From positions 124,001 through 188,000 of the forward strand of contig NZ_JHYY01000014.1 of NCBI RefSeq assembly GCF_000621205.1: DNA of 64,000 nt. The letters are read 5' to 3'. The notes beneath the pieces were generated by a model that did no database searches, was not told the origin of the DNA, and was given only the letters and a program-made list of their open reading frames with translations. The DNA comes from Halotalea alkalilenta DSM 17697. Lineage in GTDB: Bacteria; Pseudomonadota; Gammaproteobacteria; Pseudomonadales; Halomonadaceae. Made by a program: the position numbers and the translations under genes. Within the stretch, counting starts at the first letter, position 1; each line of letters begins with the position of its first letter. This document shows positions 16,000 to 26,167 of the stretch, piece after piece.

Positions 16000-18381
16000 T
16001 CAGCCCTTGCCTCCCGACCAGCGCCAATCGGTGATCTCCGGCAGATCGTCGAAGTTCTCGCGCGTGTAGCGCAGATGCTCGTCGAGCAGGTTCTCGAGGT
16101 AGCCGATGAAGGCCGACGCTTTCTCGAGCCTGTCAGGCACGTAGCGCAGCACATCGAGACAGAGGTGGATACGGCTGATGCGGTTGAGCACCACCATATC
16201 AAAGGGGGTAGTGGTGGTGCCCTCCTCCTGGTAGCCGCGCACGTGGAAGCGCTCGGTGCTGGCACGGCCGTGGAGCAGTTGGTGGACCACGCCGGGATAG
16301 CCGTGGAAGGTGAAAAGCACAGGCTTGCTGGTGGTGAACAGGGCGTTGAACTTCTCCTGGCTGGCACCGTGGGGATGGCGGTCGTTCGGTGGCAGCATCA
16401 TCAGGTCGACGACGTTGACCATGCGTATCTTGAGCTCCGGCAGGTGCTGGAGTAGCAGGTCGATCGCGGCCAGCGTCTCCTGGGTCGGGATGTCCCCCGC
16501 GCAGGCCATGACGATGTCGGGCTCCTCCCCTTCGACTTCGTTACCGGCCCACTCCCAGATGCTCGCCCCGGCGGCGCAGTGCGCGCTGGCCTCCTCGGCG
16601 TTCAGGTACTGCATCTGCGGCTGCTTGTCGATCACGATCGCGTTGAGATAGTTGACGCTGTTGAGACAATGATCGGCCACCGAAAGCAGGCAGTTGGCAT
16701 CGGGCGGCAGGTAGATCCTCACGACTTCGGGGCGCTTGCTGATCAAGCTGTCGATGAAGCCAGGGCCCTGGTGGCTGAAGCCATTGTGGTCGTTGCGCCA
16801 GCAGGTCGAGGTCAGCAGGTAGTTGAGCGAGGGGATAGGCGCACGCCAGGGTACGTCGCAAGCATGCTCGAGCCATTTTGCATGCTGTATCGCCATCGAA
16901 TCGATGATCGTCGCGAACGCTTCGTAAGTGGCGAAAATCCCGTGACGGCCGGTGAGCACGTAGCCCTCGAGCCAGCCGTGACAGTTGTGCTCGCTGAGCA
17001 CTTCCATCACCCGCCCCTGGTGGGAGACGTGATCGTCGTAGTCATGGATGGTGCTGACCAGGCAGCGATCGCTGGCTTCGAACACCGCGCCCAAGCGATT
17101 GGAATTGGTCTCGTCGGGGCAGAAGAGCCTGAAGCTGTGCGGGTTGTCGAGATAGACGTCGCGCAGCATGCCGCCGAGTACCCGGGTCGATTCATGCCGC
17201 TCGCGGGCACGATTGGTTTCGTCGATCTCGAGGGTGTAGCTGCGCCAGTCGCGCAGCACCAGCGGTTCACGCAGCGTACCGCCGTTGGCGTGGGGGTTGC
17301 TGCCCATCCGCCGGTTGCCCTCGGGGGCGAGCTCGAGCAGCTCGGCGACCGGCTGGCCTTGCTGATCGAACAACTCCTCGGGGCGATAGCTCTTCAGCCA
17401 CGCTTCCAACTGACGCAGATGCTCGGGGTGGTCGCGCAGCCCGGAGAGCGGCACCTGGTGGGAGCGGAAGGTGCCCTCGACCTGCTTGCCATCCACCTCG
17501 CTAGGACCGGTCCAGCCTTTTGGCGTGCGAAGCACGATCATCGGCCACTCGGGACGCGTATCGAAACCCTCGCTGCGCGCCCGCTGCCGGATCTCGAGGA
17601 TATCGACCACCGCCTGCTCGAGCACCTCGGCCATTTGCTGGTGCACCGCCATCGGATCGTCCCCTTCGACGAAGCGTGGCGAATAACCGTGCCCTTCGAA
17701 GTACTTGGTCAGGCGCTCGTCATCCTCACGACCGAGCACGGTGGGGCCTGCGATCTTGTAGCCGTTGAGGTGGAGGATCGGCAATACCGCCCCATCGCGG
17801 GTGGGGTTGACGAATTTGTTGCCTTTCCACGAGCCCTCGAGCGGGCCGGTCTCGGCCTCGCCATCACCCACCACGGCGATCGCGATCAGGTCAGGGTTGT
17901 CGAATACCGCGCCATAAGCGTGGGTCAGCACATAGCCGAGCTCGCCCCCTTCGTGGATCGAGCCGGGGGTCGGCACGCTGACGTGGCTGGGAATGCCGCC
18001 GGGCGTGGAGAACTGCCGGAACAGCCGGCGCATCCCGGTCCGGTCGCGGGTCACTTCGGGGAAGTGCTCGGTGTAGCTGTTCTCGAGCCAGACGTTGGCG
18101 AGCAGTGCCGGACCACCGTGACCGGGCCCGGCGAGATAGAGGGCGTCCAGATCGTAGGCCTTGATCAATCGGTTGGCATGGACGTAGATCAGGTTGAGCC
18201 CCGGCGAGGTCCCCCAGTGTCCGAGCAGTCGCGGCTTGACGTCGTCGAGTTCGAGCGGCCGCTCGAGCAGCGGGTTGTCCTTCAGGTAGATCTGGCCGAC
18301 GGTCAGGTAGTTGGCCGCGCGCCACCAGGCATCCAGGCGTTCGAGCTGCTCTTGATCGAGCGGTTGACGAGTTACAGCCAT
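16000..18381 (-). CDS. xfp: Xylulose-5-phosphate/fructose-6-phosphate phosphoketolase
   Basis: A 793-residue thiamine-diphosphate enzyme that splits xylulose-5-P or fructose-6-P with phosphate into acetyl phosphate and a C3 or C4 sugar phosphate. Family segments are [28 protein letters not shown] and the ThDP/Mg motif [19 protein letters not shown]. Length is standard. The ATG at 18381 follows AGAGGAG with 8-nt spacing; a TTG six bases upstream is less likely. It lies 75 bp downstream of ackA, whose product converts the acetyl phosphate to acetate and ATP. Confidence 0.96.
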   Translation of the reverse strand: MAVTRQPLDQEQLERLDAWWRAANYLTVGQIYLKDNPLLERPLELDDVKPRLLGHWGTSPGLNLIYVHANRLIKAYDLDALYLAGPGHGGPALLANVWLENSYTEHFPEVTRDRTGMRRLFRQFSTPGGIPSHVSVPTPGSIHEGGELGYVLTHAYGAVFDNPDLIAIAVVGDGEAETGPLEGSWKGNKFVNPTRDGAVLPILHLNGYKIAGPTVLGREDDERLTKYFEGHGYSPRFVEGDDPMAVHQQMAEVLEQAVVDILEIRQRARSEGFDTRPEWPMIVLRTPKGWTGPSEVDGKQVEGTFRSHQVPLSGLRDHPEHLRQLEAWLKSYRPEELFDQQGQPVAELLELAPEGNRRMGSNPHANGGTLREPLVLRDWRSYTLEIDETNRARERHESTRVLGGMLRDVYLDNPHSFRLFCPDETNSNRLGAVFEASDRCLVSTIHDYDDHVSHQGRVMEVLSEHNCHGWLEGYVLTGRHGIFATYEAFATIIDSMAIQHAKWLEHACDVPWRAPIPSLNYLLTSTCWRNDHNGFSHQGPGFIDSLISKRPEVVRIYLPPDANCLLSVADHCLNSVNYLNAIVIDKQPQMQYLNAEEASAHCAAGASIWEWAGNEVEGEEPDIVMACAGDIPTQETLAAIDLLLQHLPELKIRMVNVVDLMMLPPNDRHPHGASQEKFNALFTTSKPVLFTFHGYPGVVHQLLHGRASTERFHVRGYQEEGTTTTPFDMVVLNRISRIHLCLDVLRYVPDRLEKASAFIGYLENLLDEHLRYTRENFDDLPEITDWRWSGGKG

Positions 18382-18426
18382 GCGCAAATCTCCTCTTGCG
18401 GGGTTCGTCGATGATCCACCGATCGT

Positions 18427-18442
18427 GCGCCGCCTGCGGCGC
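18427..18442 (-). other. Stem-loop in the ackA-xfp intergenic region
   Basis: Seven-base arms GCGCCGC (18427-18433) and GCGGCGC (18436-18442) nearly abut. It may stabilise or process the ackA-xfp mRNA; no U tract follows on the minus strand, so it is not a clear terminator. Confidence 0.35.
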
Positions 18443-18456
18443 CGGCCTGATGGCGT

Positions 18457-19674
18457 TCAGTGCTCTGCTTGGCGCTCACGCCACAGTCGCCAGACGTGCT
18501 CCGCGAGCATTCCCTCTTCGTCGGTAGGCAGTACCCGGACCTCGAACCGGCTGGCGGCGCTCGAGATCAAGCGCGGGCGTTCGGCGGCATTGGCCTCGGG
18601 GTCGAGCTCGACCCCGAACAGCGGTGCGAGCAGCGCGCAGACCCGCGCCCGGATCTGCGCGGAGTGCTGGCCGATTCCGCCGGTGAAGATCAATCCCTCC
18701 AGCCCACCGAGGGAGACTGCCATCCGTGCGCAACCTTCAGCGATACGGGCGACGAAGAAGTCGACCGCCAGCCGGGCGCGCGGCTCGTCGCTTTCGAGCA
18801 GCTCCTGCATGTCATTGGAGATACCGGAAAGCCCCTTGAGCCCGGATTCGTAATAGAGCAGCCGGCGCAGCTCGTCGAGCGGCATACCGCGCCCAAGCAG
18901 GTATAACAGGATACCGGGATCGAGCGAACCACTGCGTGTCCCCATCGGCAAACCATCGAGCGGTGTCAGGCTCATGGTGGTGTCCACGCTCTTGCCCCGA
19001 TGCAGCGCGCAGAGGCTCGCGCCATTGCCGAGGTGGGCGACGATCAGACGGCGCTCGGCGAGCGCCGGCGCCTCTTCGACCAGCGCCTTGGCGATGTACT
19101 CGTAGGAAAGACCGTGGAAGCCGAAGCGGCGAATGCCATGTTCGAAATACTCGTACGGCAGCCCGGTGAGCAGGGAGATAGGGTCGCGATGAAAGTGAAA
19201 GGAGGTGTCGAAGCCTGCGACCTGGAGCACGTCGGGGGCGATCCTCTCCACCGCGTCGATCCCCGCCAGGGCGTGGGGCTGGTGCAGCGGCGCGAGCACG
19301 GTCAAGGACTCGATCTCGCGTTTGACCGACTCGTCGATCACCACCGGTGCATCGAACCGGGTGCCACCGTGCACCACCCGATGGCCGACAGCCACTGGAG
19401 AGAAACCCTCGAGTCGCTCCTTCACCGCCTCGCGAAGCCTGGCGTAAGCCGCGCCGTGGTCAGGCACCTCGTCGGCACCGAAGTGCTCGTCGAGCAGCAG
19501 TTCGCCATCGGCCGATTCGAGTTTCATTCTCGGCTGGTGGCCGCCGATGTCCTCAAGCTGTCCATGGGTGTGCAGCCGCGGTGGCTCATCGTTTTCGACC
19601 GAGAAGATCGAGAGCTTGATGCTCGAAGATCCAGCGTTGACCACGATGATCACCGGGTGGCTGGGGTTGCCCAT
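18457..19674 (-). CDS. ackA: Acetate kinase
   Basis: A 405-residue ASKHA-fold kinase converting acetyl phosphate and ADP to acetate and ATP. Motifs VVNAGSSSIKLSIF (phosphate 1), GHRVVHGG, FGFHGLSYEY and MGTRSGSLDPG are intact. The ATG at 19674 is chosen over an in-frame GTG six bases upstream because GGAGAGG then has a normal spacing. It precedes xfp on the same strand. No phosphotransacetylase gene is adjacent, so the pair works as a phosphoketolase route to acetate. Confidence 0.97.
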   Translation of the reverse strand: MGNPSHPVIIVVNAGSSSIKLSIFSVENDEPPRLHTHGQLEDIGGHQPRMKLESADGELLLDEHFGADEVPDHGAAYARLREAVKERLEGFSPVAVGHRVVHGGTRFDAPVVIDESVKREIESLTVLAPLHQPHALAGIDAVERIAPDVLQVAGFDTSFHFHRDPISLLTGLPYEYFEHGIRRFGFHGLSYEYIAKALVEEAPALAERRLIVAHLGNGASLCALHRGKSVDTTMSLTPLDGLPMGTRSGSLDPGILLYLLGRGMPLDELRRLLYYESGLKGLSGISNDMQELLESDEPRARLAVDFFVARIAEGCARMAVSLGGLEGLIFTGGIGQHSAQIRARVCALLAPLFGVELDPEANAAERPRLISSAASRFEVRVLPTDEEGMLAEHVWRLWRERQAEH

Positions 19675-19757
19675 GTGCACCTCTCCTTCGGCTGGAACCT
19701 TGAGTCGAATCGGCGCGTCAGTGTCGATACGTCATACTTCATGGTTAGTCGAGCCGG

Positions 19758-19780
19758 CCCCGAGGGTCAAAGCCTCGGGG
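19758..19780 (-). terminator. Second stem-loop downstream of the DUF305 gene
   Basis: Eight-base arms CCCCGAGG (19758-19765) and CCTCGGGG (19773-19780) with a 7-nt loop, between the DUF305 gene and ackA. Together with the stem-loop at 19814 it forms a tandem terminator. Confidence 0.5.
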
Positions 19781-19813
19781 CGTGACCTAGCGTCGCAGTG
19801 GCCCGAATGCGAA

Positions 19814-19839
19814 GACGCCGCCCAGGGTGGGGCGGCGTC
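19814..19839 (-). terminator. Terminator of the DUF305 gene
   Basis: Ten-base perfect arms GACGCCGCCC (19814-19823) and GGGCGGCGTC (19830-19839) with a 6-nt loop, 22 bp after the DUF305 stop on the minus strand, followed by TTCGCATT. Confidence 0.65.
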
Positions 19840-19861
19840 CGTCGGGCGATGCCGGGGAGGA

Positions 19862-20311
19862 TCAGTCAGCGTCGTGCTCTTCGAGCCACCGCTGCATCTG
19901 CTCGATCTCCCGCTGCTGGTCGCGGATCACGTTCTCGGCCAGTTGGCGCATCTCGCTGTCCTTGCCGTACTCGAGCTGCACCTTGGCCATCTCGATCGCG
20001 CCCTGATGGTGGGCGATCATTCCGCGGACGAAATCGACGTCGGCGTTGCCGCTGTAGTCGATGTCCATGCCGTCATGCATCCGCTGCGCCGCCTGCTCGA
20101 AGGCCTCGGTCGAAGGCGTGACGACACCCTGCGCCGTGCCATGCTCGGTCGAACCATGCTCGGTCGAACCCTGGCCAGCGGCGCTATGATCCATCGAGCC
20201 GTGGCCCATCGAGCCATGGTCCATCGAGCTCATCTGCGCCGTCGCCGGCAGTGCGACGCCGAAAGTGAAGCCGGCCAGGACCAGAGGGGCGATCATCTTA
20301 GCTGACAGCAT
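19862..20311 (-). CDS. DUF305 (CopM-like) periplasmic protein
   Basis: A 149-residue secreted protein. The signal peptide ends near residue 25 (LPATAQ). A Met/His-rich low-complexity stretch follows (MDHGSMGHGSMDH, then GSTEHGSTEHG), then a DUF305 helical domain with the signature FVRGMIAHHQGAIEMA. DUF305 proteins such as CopM bind copper or silver, and the Met/His repeats suit Cu(I) binding in the periplasm. AAGGAGG precedes the ATG at 20311. It is monocistronic, with tandem stem-loops after it. Copper binding is inferred from family and composition. Confidence 0.85.
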   Translation of the reverse strand: MLSAKMIAPLVLAGFTFGVALPATAQMSSMDHGSMGHGSMDHSAAGQGSTEHGSTEHGTAQGVVTPSTEAFEQAAQRMHDGMDIDYSGNADVDFVRGMIAHHQGAIEMAKVQLEYGKDSEMRQLAENVIRDQQREIEQMQRWLEEHDAD

Positions 20312-20413
20312 CGAAGCCTCCTTGCGGCGATGGGTAGCATCCAGCGACGCAGTGTTGAACGAGAGCCTGCATCTTAAAACCTCCACCCCACCCCCAGGTC
20401 AACATTCGCCCCT

Positions 20414-21355
20414 TCAGCTCGCTGCCAGCTCCGCACGTCGCGGCAGATCCGGCCCGCGCCGGGTGCAGGTGATCCCCGCCGCAGCGTTGGCGAAGGCCAC
20501 CATGCGCTCGATCTCGCTGCGTTCGAGACCCGCCACGCCCTCGCGGCTCGCCTTGCCCTGCTCGTCGAGCCAGCACAGCACCGCCGCCTGGAAGGTATCG
20601 CCCGCCCCCACCGCGTCGACCACCTCGACCGGCTGGGTGCCGAGGGTATAGCGCTCCTTGCCGGTGAACACGGTCACTCCCCGCTCGCCGCGGGTGACCA
20701 GCACCAGCGAGGTGCGAGCAGCGAGCCAGCGGCGCACCACCTGCTCGCCATCGGCGTCGTCGTAGAGCGAGACCAAGTCCTCCTCGCTGACCTTGATCAG
20801 GTCGGCATGCTGGGCGAAGTAGCCGATCTGCTCGCGCCAGCGGTCGAGGTCGGGCTCGATCTTCAGCCGCACGTTCGGATCGAGGCTCACCAGCCGTTGC
20901 GCCCCTTCCTGCTCGATCAGCGCGCCAAGGGTCTCGGCGGTGGGAGAGACCACCAGCGAGTAGGACCCGACGTGGATCGCTGAGACATCATCGGCGAGCT
21001 CGGGCAAATCGCGCAGGGTGAGCGCTCGATCGGCGCCGTGCTGATGATAGAAGGCGTACTGGGGCGAACCGTTCGGGGAGAGCGCCACCATCGCAAGCGT
21101 AGTGGCATCGTCGAGACGTACCAGATAGCGGGTGTCGACTCCCTCGCGCTCGAGCACCCTGCAAAGCCGCTGGCCCAGGAAATCGGTCGACATCCCGGTG
21201 AGCAGCGCGGCATCGCGCTCGAGCCGGGCCAGACCAACGGCGACGTTGAACGGCGATCCTCCCGCCACCGCCTCGAAGGCCACCCGCGCGGCGGTGTCAT
21301 CGGCGTCGGGTTGGGCGAAGAAGTCGAACAGCGCTTCACCGCAGATCAAGAACAT
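20414..21355 (-). CDS. Fructokinase (PfkB family carbohydrate kinase)
   Basis: A 313-residue ribokinase-fold enzyme. The N-terminal ICGEALFDF and GGSPFNVAVGLARL segments are fructokinase-like, and the C-terminal anion-hole motif VDAVGAGDTFQAAVL carries the catalytic Asp. It would phosphorylate fructose to fructose-6-P, feeding the Entner-Doudoroff genes nearby and the phosphoketolase. GGAGACAGC precedes the ATG. It stands alone between the DUF305 gene and gap, with its own upstream region of about 250 bp. Confidence 0.88.
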   Translation of the reverse strand: MFLICGEALFDFFAQPDADDTAARVAFEAVAGGSPFNVAVGLARLERDAALLTGMSTDFLGQRLCRVLEREGVDTRYLVRLDDATTLAMVALSPNGSPQYAFYHQHGADRALTLRDLPELADDVSAIHVGSYSLVVSPTAETLGALIEQEGAQRLVSLDPNVRLKIEPDLDRWREQIGYFAQHADLIKVSEEDLVSLYDDADGEQVVRRWLAARTSLVLVTRGERGVTVFTGKERYTLGTQPVEVVDAVGAGDTFQAAVLCWLDEQGKASREGVAGLERSEIERMVAFANAAAGITCTRRGPDLPRRAELAAS

Positions 21356-21574
21356 GCTGTCTCCTCAGGGCGTCGGGTTGGTGCGCTCGAATCTCGCGCT
21401 ATGGTTGAGCGGCCGCCGATCGACGGCCGGAGGCTGAAACGATCCAGCCCGGCCATATCATACGCCACCGAGCGGATGCGATCCTCGCATACCCCGCGCT
21501 CGGCGTCGCATCGTCGGGACATGGCGTTCCCGCTGCGAACAGGATACGGATTTGCCTCGGGCAGCAGCTGCGCT

Positions 21575-21589
21575 ACTTTGGCCCAAAGT
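21575..21589. promoter_or_regulatory. 15-bp inverted repeat upstream of fructokinase
   Basis: Perfect 7-bp arms ACTTTGG and CCAAAGT around one C. It is about 220 bp upstream of the fructokinase start and inside a TTTGG/CCAAA context, so it could be an operator. No matching regulator can be named. Confidence 0.3.
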
Positions 21590-21610
21590 CTGGTCCAGTA
21601 CCGATCCGAT

Positions 21611-21635
21611 AAAGAAAGACCCTGCCGAAGCAGGG
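21611..21635 (-). terminator. Rho-independent terminator of gap
   Basis: On the minus strand the stem CCCTGC-TTCG-GCAGGG (plus strand 21620-21635) is followed by TCTTTCTTT. A stable UUCG tetraloop and U-rich tail 27 bp after the gap stop make this a convincing intrinsic terminator. Confidence 0.85.
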
Positions 21636-21661
21636 CCCTCCTACGCTCTGGACGGATCGAC

Positions 21662-22663
<1,002 letters not shown>

Positions 22664-23082
22664 CGCTTCCTCCTTGGACAGATTGTCGGTAAATCGACGA
22701 TCGTGCCCCCTGGGATTGGGGGGCGACTGGATTGCTGAATGTTCGGTCGATGCGCCAGTGGAAGCCTATCCCGCGTCCTCGGACCTCAGTCTTCAGGATA
22801 GTTCACCCGACGGCGACGCACTCGGCTGAAAGCCTCTCCTCACACATCGTTATTGCTAAATTTACGCACATTACCGCCCATCAGGTCGATAGAAATGTTG
22901 CGGATATAGCCGAAGGGAGGGCACCATTCGCGCATTTACTACGCCGCGCCGCGCCCGCTGTCACGGAGCGAGACGGTAGCCGGGGCGAGCACGACCATGG
23001 CGATGGTGAAGCACGGAACGCTTCCGCTACTATGTGACGAATAACCACACCCGCCGCTACGCGGGCAAACGGAGAGATCCCG
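22664..23082. promoter_or_regulatory. gap-glk divergent promoter region with a possible HexR-like core
   Basis: No gene in these 419 bp. The segment TAAATTTAC at 22857-22865, within TTGCTAAATTTACGCA, shares the TAAAnTTAC core of the HexR-type site before zwf. Outside this core the match is poor, so binding is only a suggestion. A GGAGAG ribosome site precedes glk. Confidence 0.3.
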
Positions 23083-24042
23083 ATGACACGACCGGCCCTG
23101 GTGGGAGATATCGGCGGCACCAATGCACGCTTCGCGCTGGTGACGCCTGGCGAATTCGACCTGAGCAACATCCAGGCCCTCAAATGCGCCGACTATCCCT
23201 CCCTGTCGGATGCCGTTCGTACCTATCTCGATGGGATCGAAGGTCCGGCACCGAAGGAGGCATGCCTCGCCTTCGCCTGCCCCGTCCACAAGGACGTGGT
23301 GAAGATGACCAACAATCCCTGGACGTTCAGCAAGTCGGCGTTCAAGCGCGAGTTCGAGCTCGACAACTTCAAGGCGATCAACGACTTCACCGCCATGGCG
23401 CTGGGGCTGCCGCATATCCAGCCTGAGGACCTCCACCAATTGGGGCAAGGCGGCAGCGCCGAAGGCTGCGCCAGACTGGTGATGGGCCCCGGCACTGGAC
23501 TCGGCGTCGCCGGGCTCGCGCCGAGCCAGAGGTTCTGGATCCCGCTCAGCGCCGAGGGCGGGCATGCTAGCTTCGCGCCCACCGACGATTTCGAGATGAA
23601 GCTGCTCGAATGGTTCCGCGCGCGCTACGACAGGGTCTCGATCGAGCGCATGCTGTGCGGCCAGGGCCTGGTCGATCTTTATCACGCCCATGCCGAATTC
23701 GATCGCCTCGAACCACGCCTCTCGACCCCAGCCGAGGTCACCGGCGCGGCACTCGAGGGAGACCCCCTGGCGCTGGAGACGGTGATGCGCTTCTGCCGCA
23801 TCCTCGGCCACGTCGCTGGCGACATCGCACTGACCCTCGGCGCACGCGGCGGGGTCTACCTGTGCGGTGGTATCCTTCCACGCATCCTGCCGCTACTCGA
23901 TCGTAGCGAATTCCGCGAAGCCTTCGCCGACAAGGGCCGGATGGGTTACTACACTGCCGAGATCGCCACCTGGGTGGTCACGGCGAAATGGACCGGGCTG
24001 CTCGGCGCCGCCGAAGCGCTGCACAACGAAGAGGTCGCCTGA
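23083..24042 (+). CDS. glk: Glucokinase
   Basis: A 319-residue ATP-dependent glucokinase of the bacterial Glk family. The phosphate-1 motif LVGDIGGTNARFAL is at the N-terminus; INDFTAMALGLP carries the catalytic Asp; MGPGTGLGVAGL is the adenosine region; and SAEGGHASFAP binds glucose. It makes glucose-6-P for Zwf. CGGAGAG precedes the ATG. Its stop overlaps the next start by one base (TGATG at 24040-24044), so it is translationally coupled to the mutarotase. Confidence 0.96.
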   Translation: MTRPALVGDIGGTNARFALVTPGEFDLSNIQALKCADYPSLSDAVRTYLDGIEGPAPKEACLAFACPVHKDVVKMTNNPWTFSKSAFKREFELDNFKAINDFTAMALGLPHIQPEDLHQLGQGGSAEGCARLVMGPGTGLGVAGLAPSQRFWIPLSAEGGHASFAPTDDFEMKLLEWFRARYDRVSIERMLCGQGLVDLYHAHAEFDRLEPRLSTPAEVTGAALEGDPLALETVMRFCRILGHVAGDIALTLGARGGVYLCGGILPRILPLLDRSEFREAFADKGRMGYYTAEIATWVVTAKWTGLLGAAEALHNEEVA

Positions 24043-24932
24043 TGACCGCATCCGCTGCTTCCGGGCAGGCGCTGCCCTCGGCTCTCGCCACGCTGCTGGC
24101 CGCCACCAACGGTCGACACGAGGCCGAATGGGAAGGACGCAGCGTGGTGTTGATCAACCAGGCCTGGGGTTCGCTGATTCTCTCGCTCCAAGGCGCCCAG
24201 CTGCTCCACTTCGCGCCCCACGGCCAGGCGCCCTGGCTGTGGACCAGCTCGGTGCCGAAACCCGCGCCAGCGGCGATCCGCGGCGGCATTCCGCTGTGCT
24301 GGCCCTGGTTCGCCGACCGCGAGGATGGTCAAGGTCCCGCGCACGGCTATGCGCGCACCGCGAACTGGCGCCTCGATGCCTGTGAGGAAGAGGCCGAGGG
24401 CGTCGAGCTGCATCTTTCACCGGTGGAGGCGCTCGATCCACAGCTCTCCCCCCGCGTGGTGATCCAAGCCAACGCCCAGCGCCTGCGCATCGAACTGATC
24501 ACCGAGCATCGTGGCGATACACCGGTCAAGTTCACCCAGGCGCTGCACAGCTACTTCGCCGTCGCCAATGCCCACGCCTGCCGCGTCGAAGGGCTCGCCG
24601 GCGCCACCTATCTCGACAAACTGCGCGGCGCGCGCGAATTCGAGCAGGCGGGAGAGCTTGCGATCCGCGGCGAGCTTGATCGCATCTATCATTCCAACCG
24701 TCCGCTGGTGCTGGTCGATCCGCGGACGAACGGCGAGCGCCGGCTGTCGATCACCAAGGAAGGCAGCGATTCGAGCGTGATCTGGCATCCCGGCGACAAA
24801 CCGCCCGGCGACATCGCCGAGGCCGAGCTGCTCGAGTTCCTCTGCGTCGAAGCGGCCTGCACCCGCCTCGACCCGATCTGGCTCGCCCCTGGTGGCCAGC
24901 ACCTGCTGGCCCAGCAGATTACCCTGCTCTGA
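24042..24932 (+). CDS. D-hexose-6-phosphate mutarotase (YeaD-like)
   Basis: A 296-residue aldose-1-epimerase-like protein. Segments IRGGIPLCWPWF, AHGYARTANW and TQALHSYFAV are typical of YeaD-type glucose-6-phosphate 1-epimerases. These interconvert anomers of hexose-6-phosphates so that Zwf receives beta-glucose-6-P. It begins inside the glk stop codon (ATG 24042), and its place in a glk operon supports this role over a general galactose mutarotase. Confidence 0.9.
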   Translation: MTASAASGQALPSALATLLAATNGRHEAEWEGRSVVLINQAWGSLILSLQGAQLLHFAPHGQAPWLWTSSVPKPAPAAIRGGIPLCWPWFADREDGQGPAHGYARTANWRLDACEEEAEGVELHLSPVEALDPQLSPRVVIQANAQRLRIELITEHRGDTPVKFTQALHSYFAVANAHACRVEGLAGATYLDKLRGAREFEQAGELAIRGELDRIYHSNRPLVLVDPRTNGERRLSITKEGSDSSVIWHPGDKPPGDIAEAELLEFLCVEAACTRLDPIWLAPGGQHLLAQQITLL

Positions 24933-24993
24933 CCGCTCAGCCGTGGGTATCGTCACCCGCGGCTTTCCACTTCCTCCTGCATGGACGTCCCGC

Positions 24994-25890
24994 GTGTCTG
25001 AACTCCCGACCCTCGACAGCCCTTTCGTGCTCGGCATGCGCAACCTGCACCAGCATCCCCGGCTCGCCTCGCCCGAAGCCTTCGCCAGCTGGCTCGAGGC
25101 CCGCGTCGACGAAGGATTGCACTGGTTCGACCATGCCGATATCTACGGCGAAGGCGACGAGAACGGCGGCACGGAGCGGCACTTCGGCGCGGCGCTTTCA
25201 TTGCGTCCGGGGCTTCGCGACAAGGTGCGGATCATCACCAAAACCTGCATCGTGCCCGCCGCGCGCGACCGATCGCCCTTCCAGGTCAAGCACTACGACA
25301 GTTCACCCGGCTACCTGGCCCGGGCGATCGATTCAGCCCTGCAACGGCTCGGGGTGGAACGCCTCGATCATCTGCTCCTCCACCGTCCCGATCCGCTGCT
25401 CGATGCCGAACCCACCGCGCGCGCGCTGGAAGCGGCGATCGATGCCGGCAAGATCGGCGCGGTAGGCGTCTCCAACCACCTGCCCGCGCAGTGGCGGCGG
25501 CTGCAGGCGGTACTCGAGCGCCCGCTCTCGATCAACCAGTTCGAGCTTTCGATCGCGCGCAGCGAAGCGCTGTTCGACGGTCGCTGGGACGCGTCGTCCC
25601 AGGACGGAATGCTGGCGCTGGCCTATTCGCCTCTGTGCGGCGGAAGGCTGTTCGAGGGCGTGCTGGTCAACCAGATGCTGCGCCAGCTCTCCGAGCAGAG
25701 CGGGGTCAGCGCCGCGGGCGTCGCTCTGGCCTGGCTGAAGCGGATTCCCAATGGCCCGGTGCCGGTGATCGGTACGCTGCGCCCGAATCGAATCCAAGCG
25801 CTGCTCGAGGACACGCGCTCGGATTTCGAGCTCGAACGTACCGCCTGGTTCGCACTGCTGGAGTCAGCGCGCGCCCATCGGGTGCTGTAG
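24994..25890 (+). CDS. Aldo/keto reductase (YdhF-like)
   Basis: A 298-residue AKR-fold protein. The catalytic Tyr lies in DHADIYGEGD, Lys in RIITKTCI and His in LLLHRPDPL; the C-terminal NADPH loop is PVIGTLRPNRI. It resembles the YdhF group, whose substrate is unsettled. The proposed start is GTG 24994 (VSELPTLDSPF), 61 bp after the mutarotase; the frame stays open upstream into that gene with no better ATG and no clear ribosome site, so the start is uncertain. It is probably the last gene of the glk unit. Confidence 0.85.
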   Translation: MSELPTLDSPFVLGMRNLHQHPRLASPEAFASWLEARVDEGLHWFDHADIYGEGDENGGTERHFGAALSLRPGLRDKVRIITKTCIVPAARDRSPFQVKHYDSSPGYLARAIDSALQRLGVERLDHLLLHRPDPLLDAEPTARALEAAIDAGKIGAVGVSNHLPAQWRRLQAVLERPLSINQFELSIARSEALFDGRWDASSQDGMLALAYSPLCGGRLFEGVLVNQMLRQLSEQSGVSAAGVALAWLKRIPNGPVPVIGTLRPNRIQALLEDTRSDFELERTAWFALLESARAHRVL

Positions 25891-26050
25891 AGACGATACT
25901 CCGAAGACCGGATCACGAGCGGCCCGCGGGTCGCTCGCCTGCCTCGGCCGGGCCGGAAGAGATCGGGCGCCACTGGAACCCGGTACTTCAACCACGCCGC
26001 CGAGGGTCCAGGCGTGCCGATAGCGGCCAGCGAACGGCCGGATGGTGGAC

Positions 26051-26081
26051 AAAAAAAACCCGCCACGCAGAGCGGGCGGGT
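26051..26081 (-). terminator. Intrinsic terminator (sRNA or pgl 3' end)
   Basis: On the minus strand the arms ACCCGCC and GGCGGGT (plus 26075-26081 and 26058-26064) close a 10-nt loop and are followed by eight T (26058-26051). It is the best Rho-independent terminator in the window. It could end either the candidate sRNA or, 265 bp after its stop, the zwf-pgl transcript. Confidence 0.85.
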
Positions 26082-26161
26082 GGAAAAACAGCCGAGGCTG
26101 TCGAGAGAGACACTGATTCGATGCTTTTCTACCAGCACCGAACACTGAATCGAGAATGGAT
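26051..26161 (-). ncRNA. Candidate small RNA downstream of pgl
   Basis: A 455-bp gap (25891-26345) holds no credible gene but has all parts of a small RNA on the minus strand. These are a promoter TTGTTA-17 bp-TAAGAT (26196 to 26168), an expected start near 26161, and an intrinsic terminator ending in eight U at 26058-26051, giving about 111 nt. Inside are an arm pair GATTC / GAATC enclosing TGCT / AGCA, a U/C-rich stretch UCUCUCUC at about 26110-26103 that could pair with purine-rich ribosome sites, and a small hairpin ACAGC-CTCG-GCUGU followed by four U. I do not recognise a known sRNA family. A short reading frame starting ATGGGTATATCC spans it but runs through the terminator, so it is unlikely to be a gene. 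Confidence 0.6.
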
Positions 26162-26167
26162 ATACCC

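Larger units (their letters stand above)
21356..21661. other. 306-bp region between fructokinase and gap
   Basis: No gene seen. It contains the gap terminator (21611-21635) and a perfect inverted repeat ACTTTGG-C-CCAAAGT (21575-21589). The stretch before fructokinase should hold its promoter, but no clear -35/-10 pair was recognised. Confidence 0.6.

Noticed and set aside
16579-18414. 611-codon open frame on the plus strand opposite xfp
   Set aside because: It is the antisense shadow of a highly conserved phosphoketolase in GC-rich DNA; its translation is low-complexity (V/G/H/E-rich) with no domain, and it has no ribosome site.
20298-20413. Possible small gene between DUF305 and fructokinase
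   Set aside because: The frames there are upstream extensions of the DUF305 gene; a strong AAGGAGG site marks the true start at 20311.
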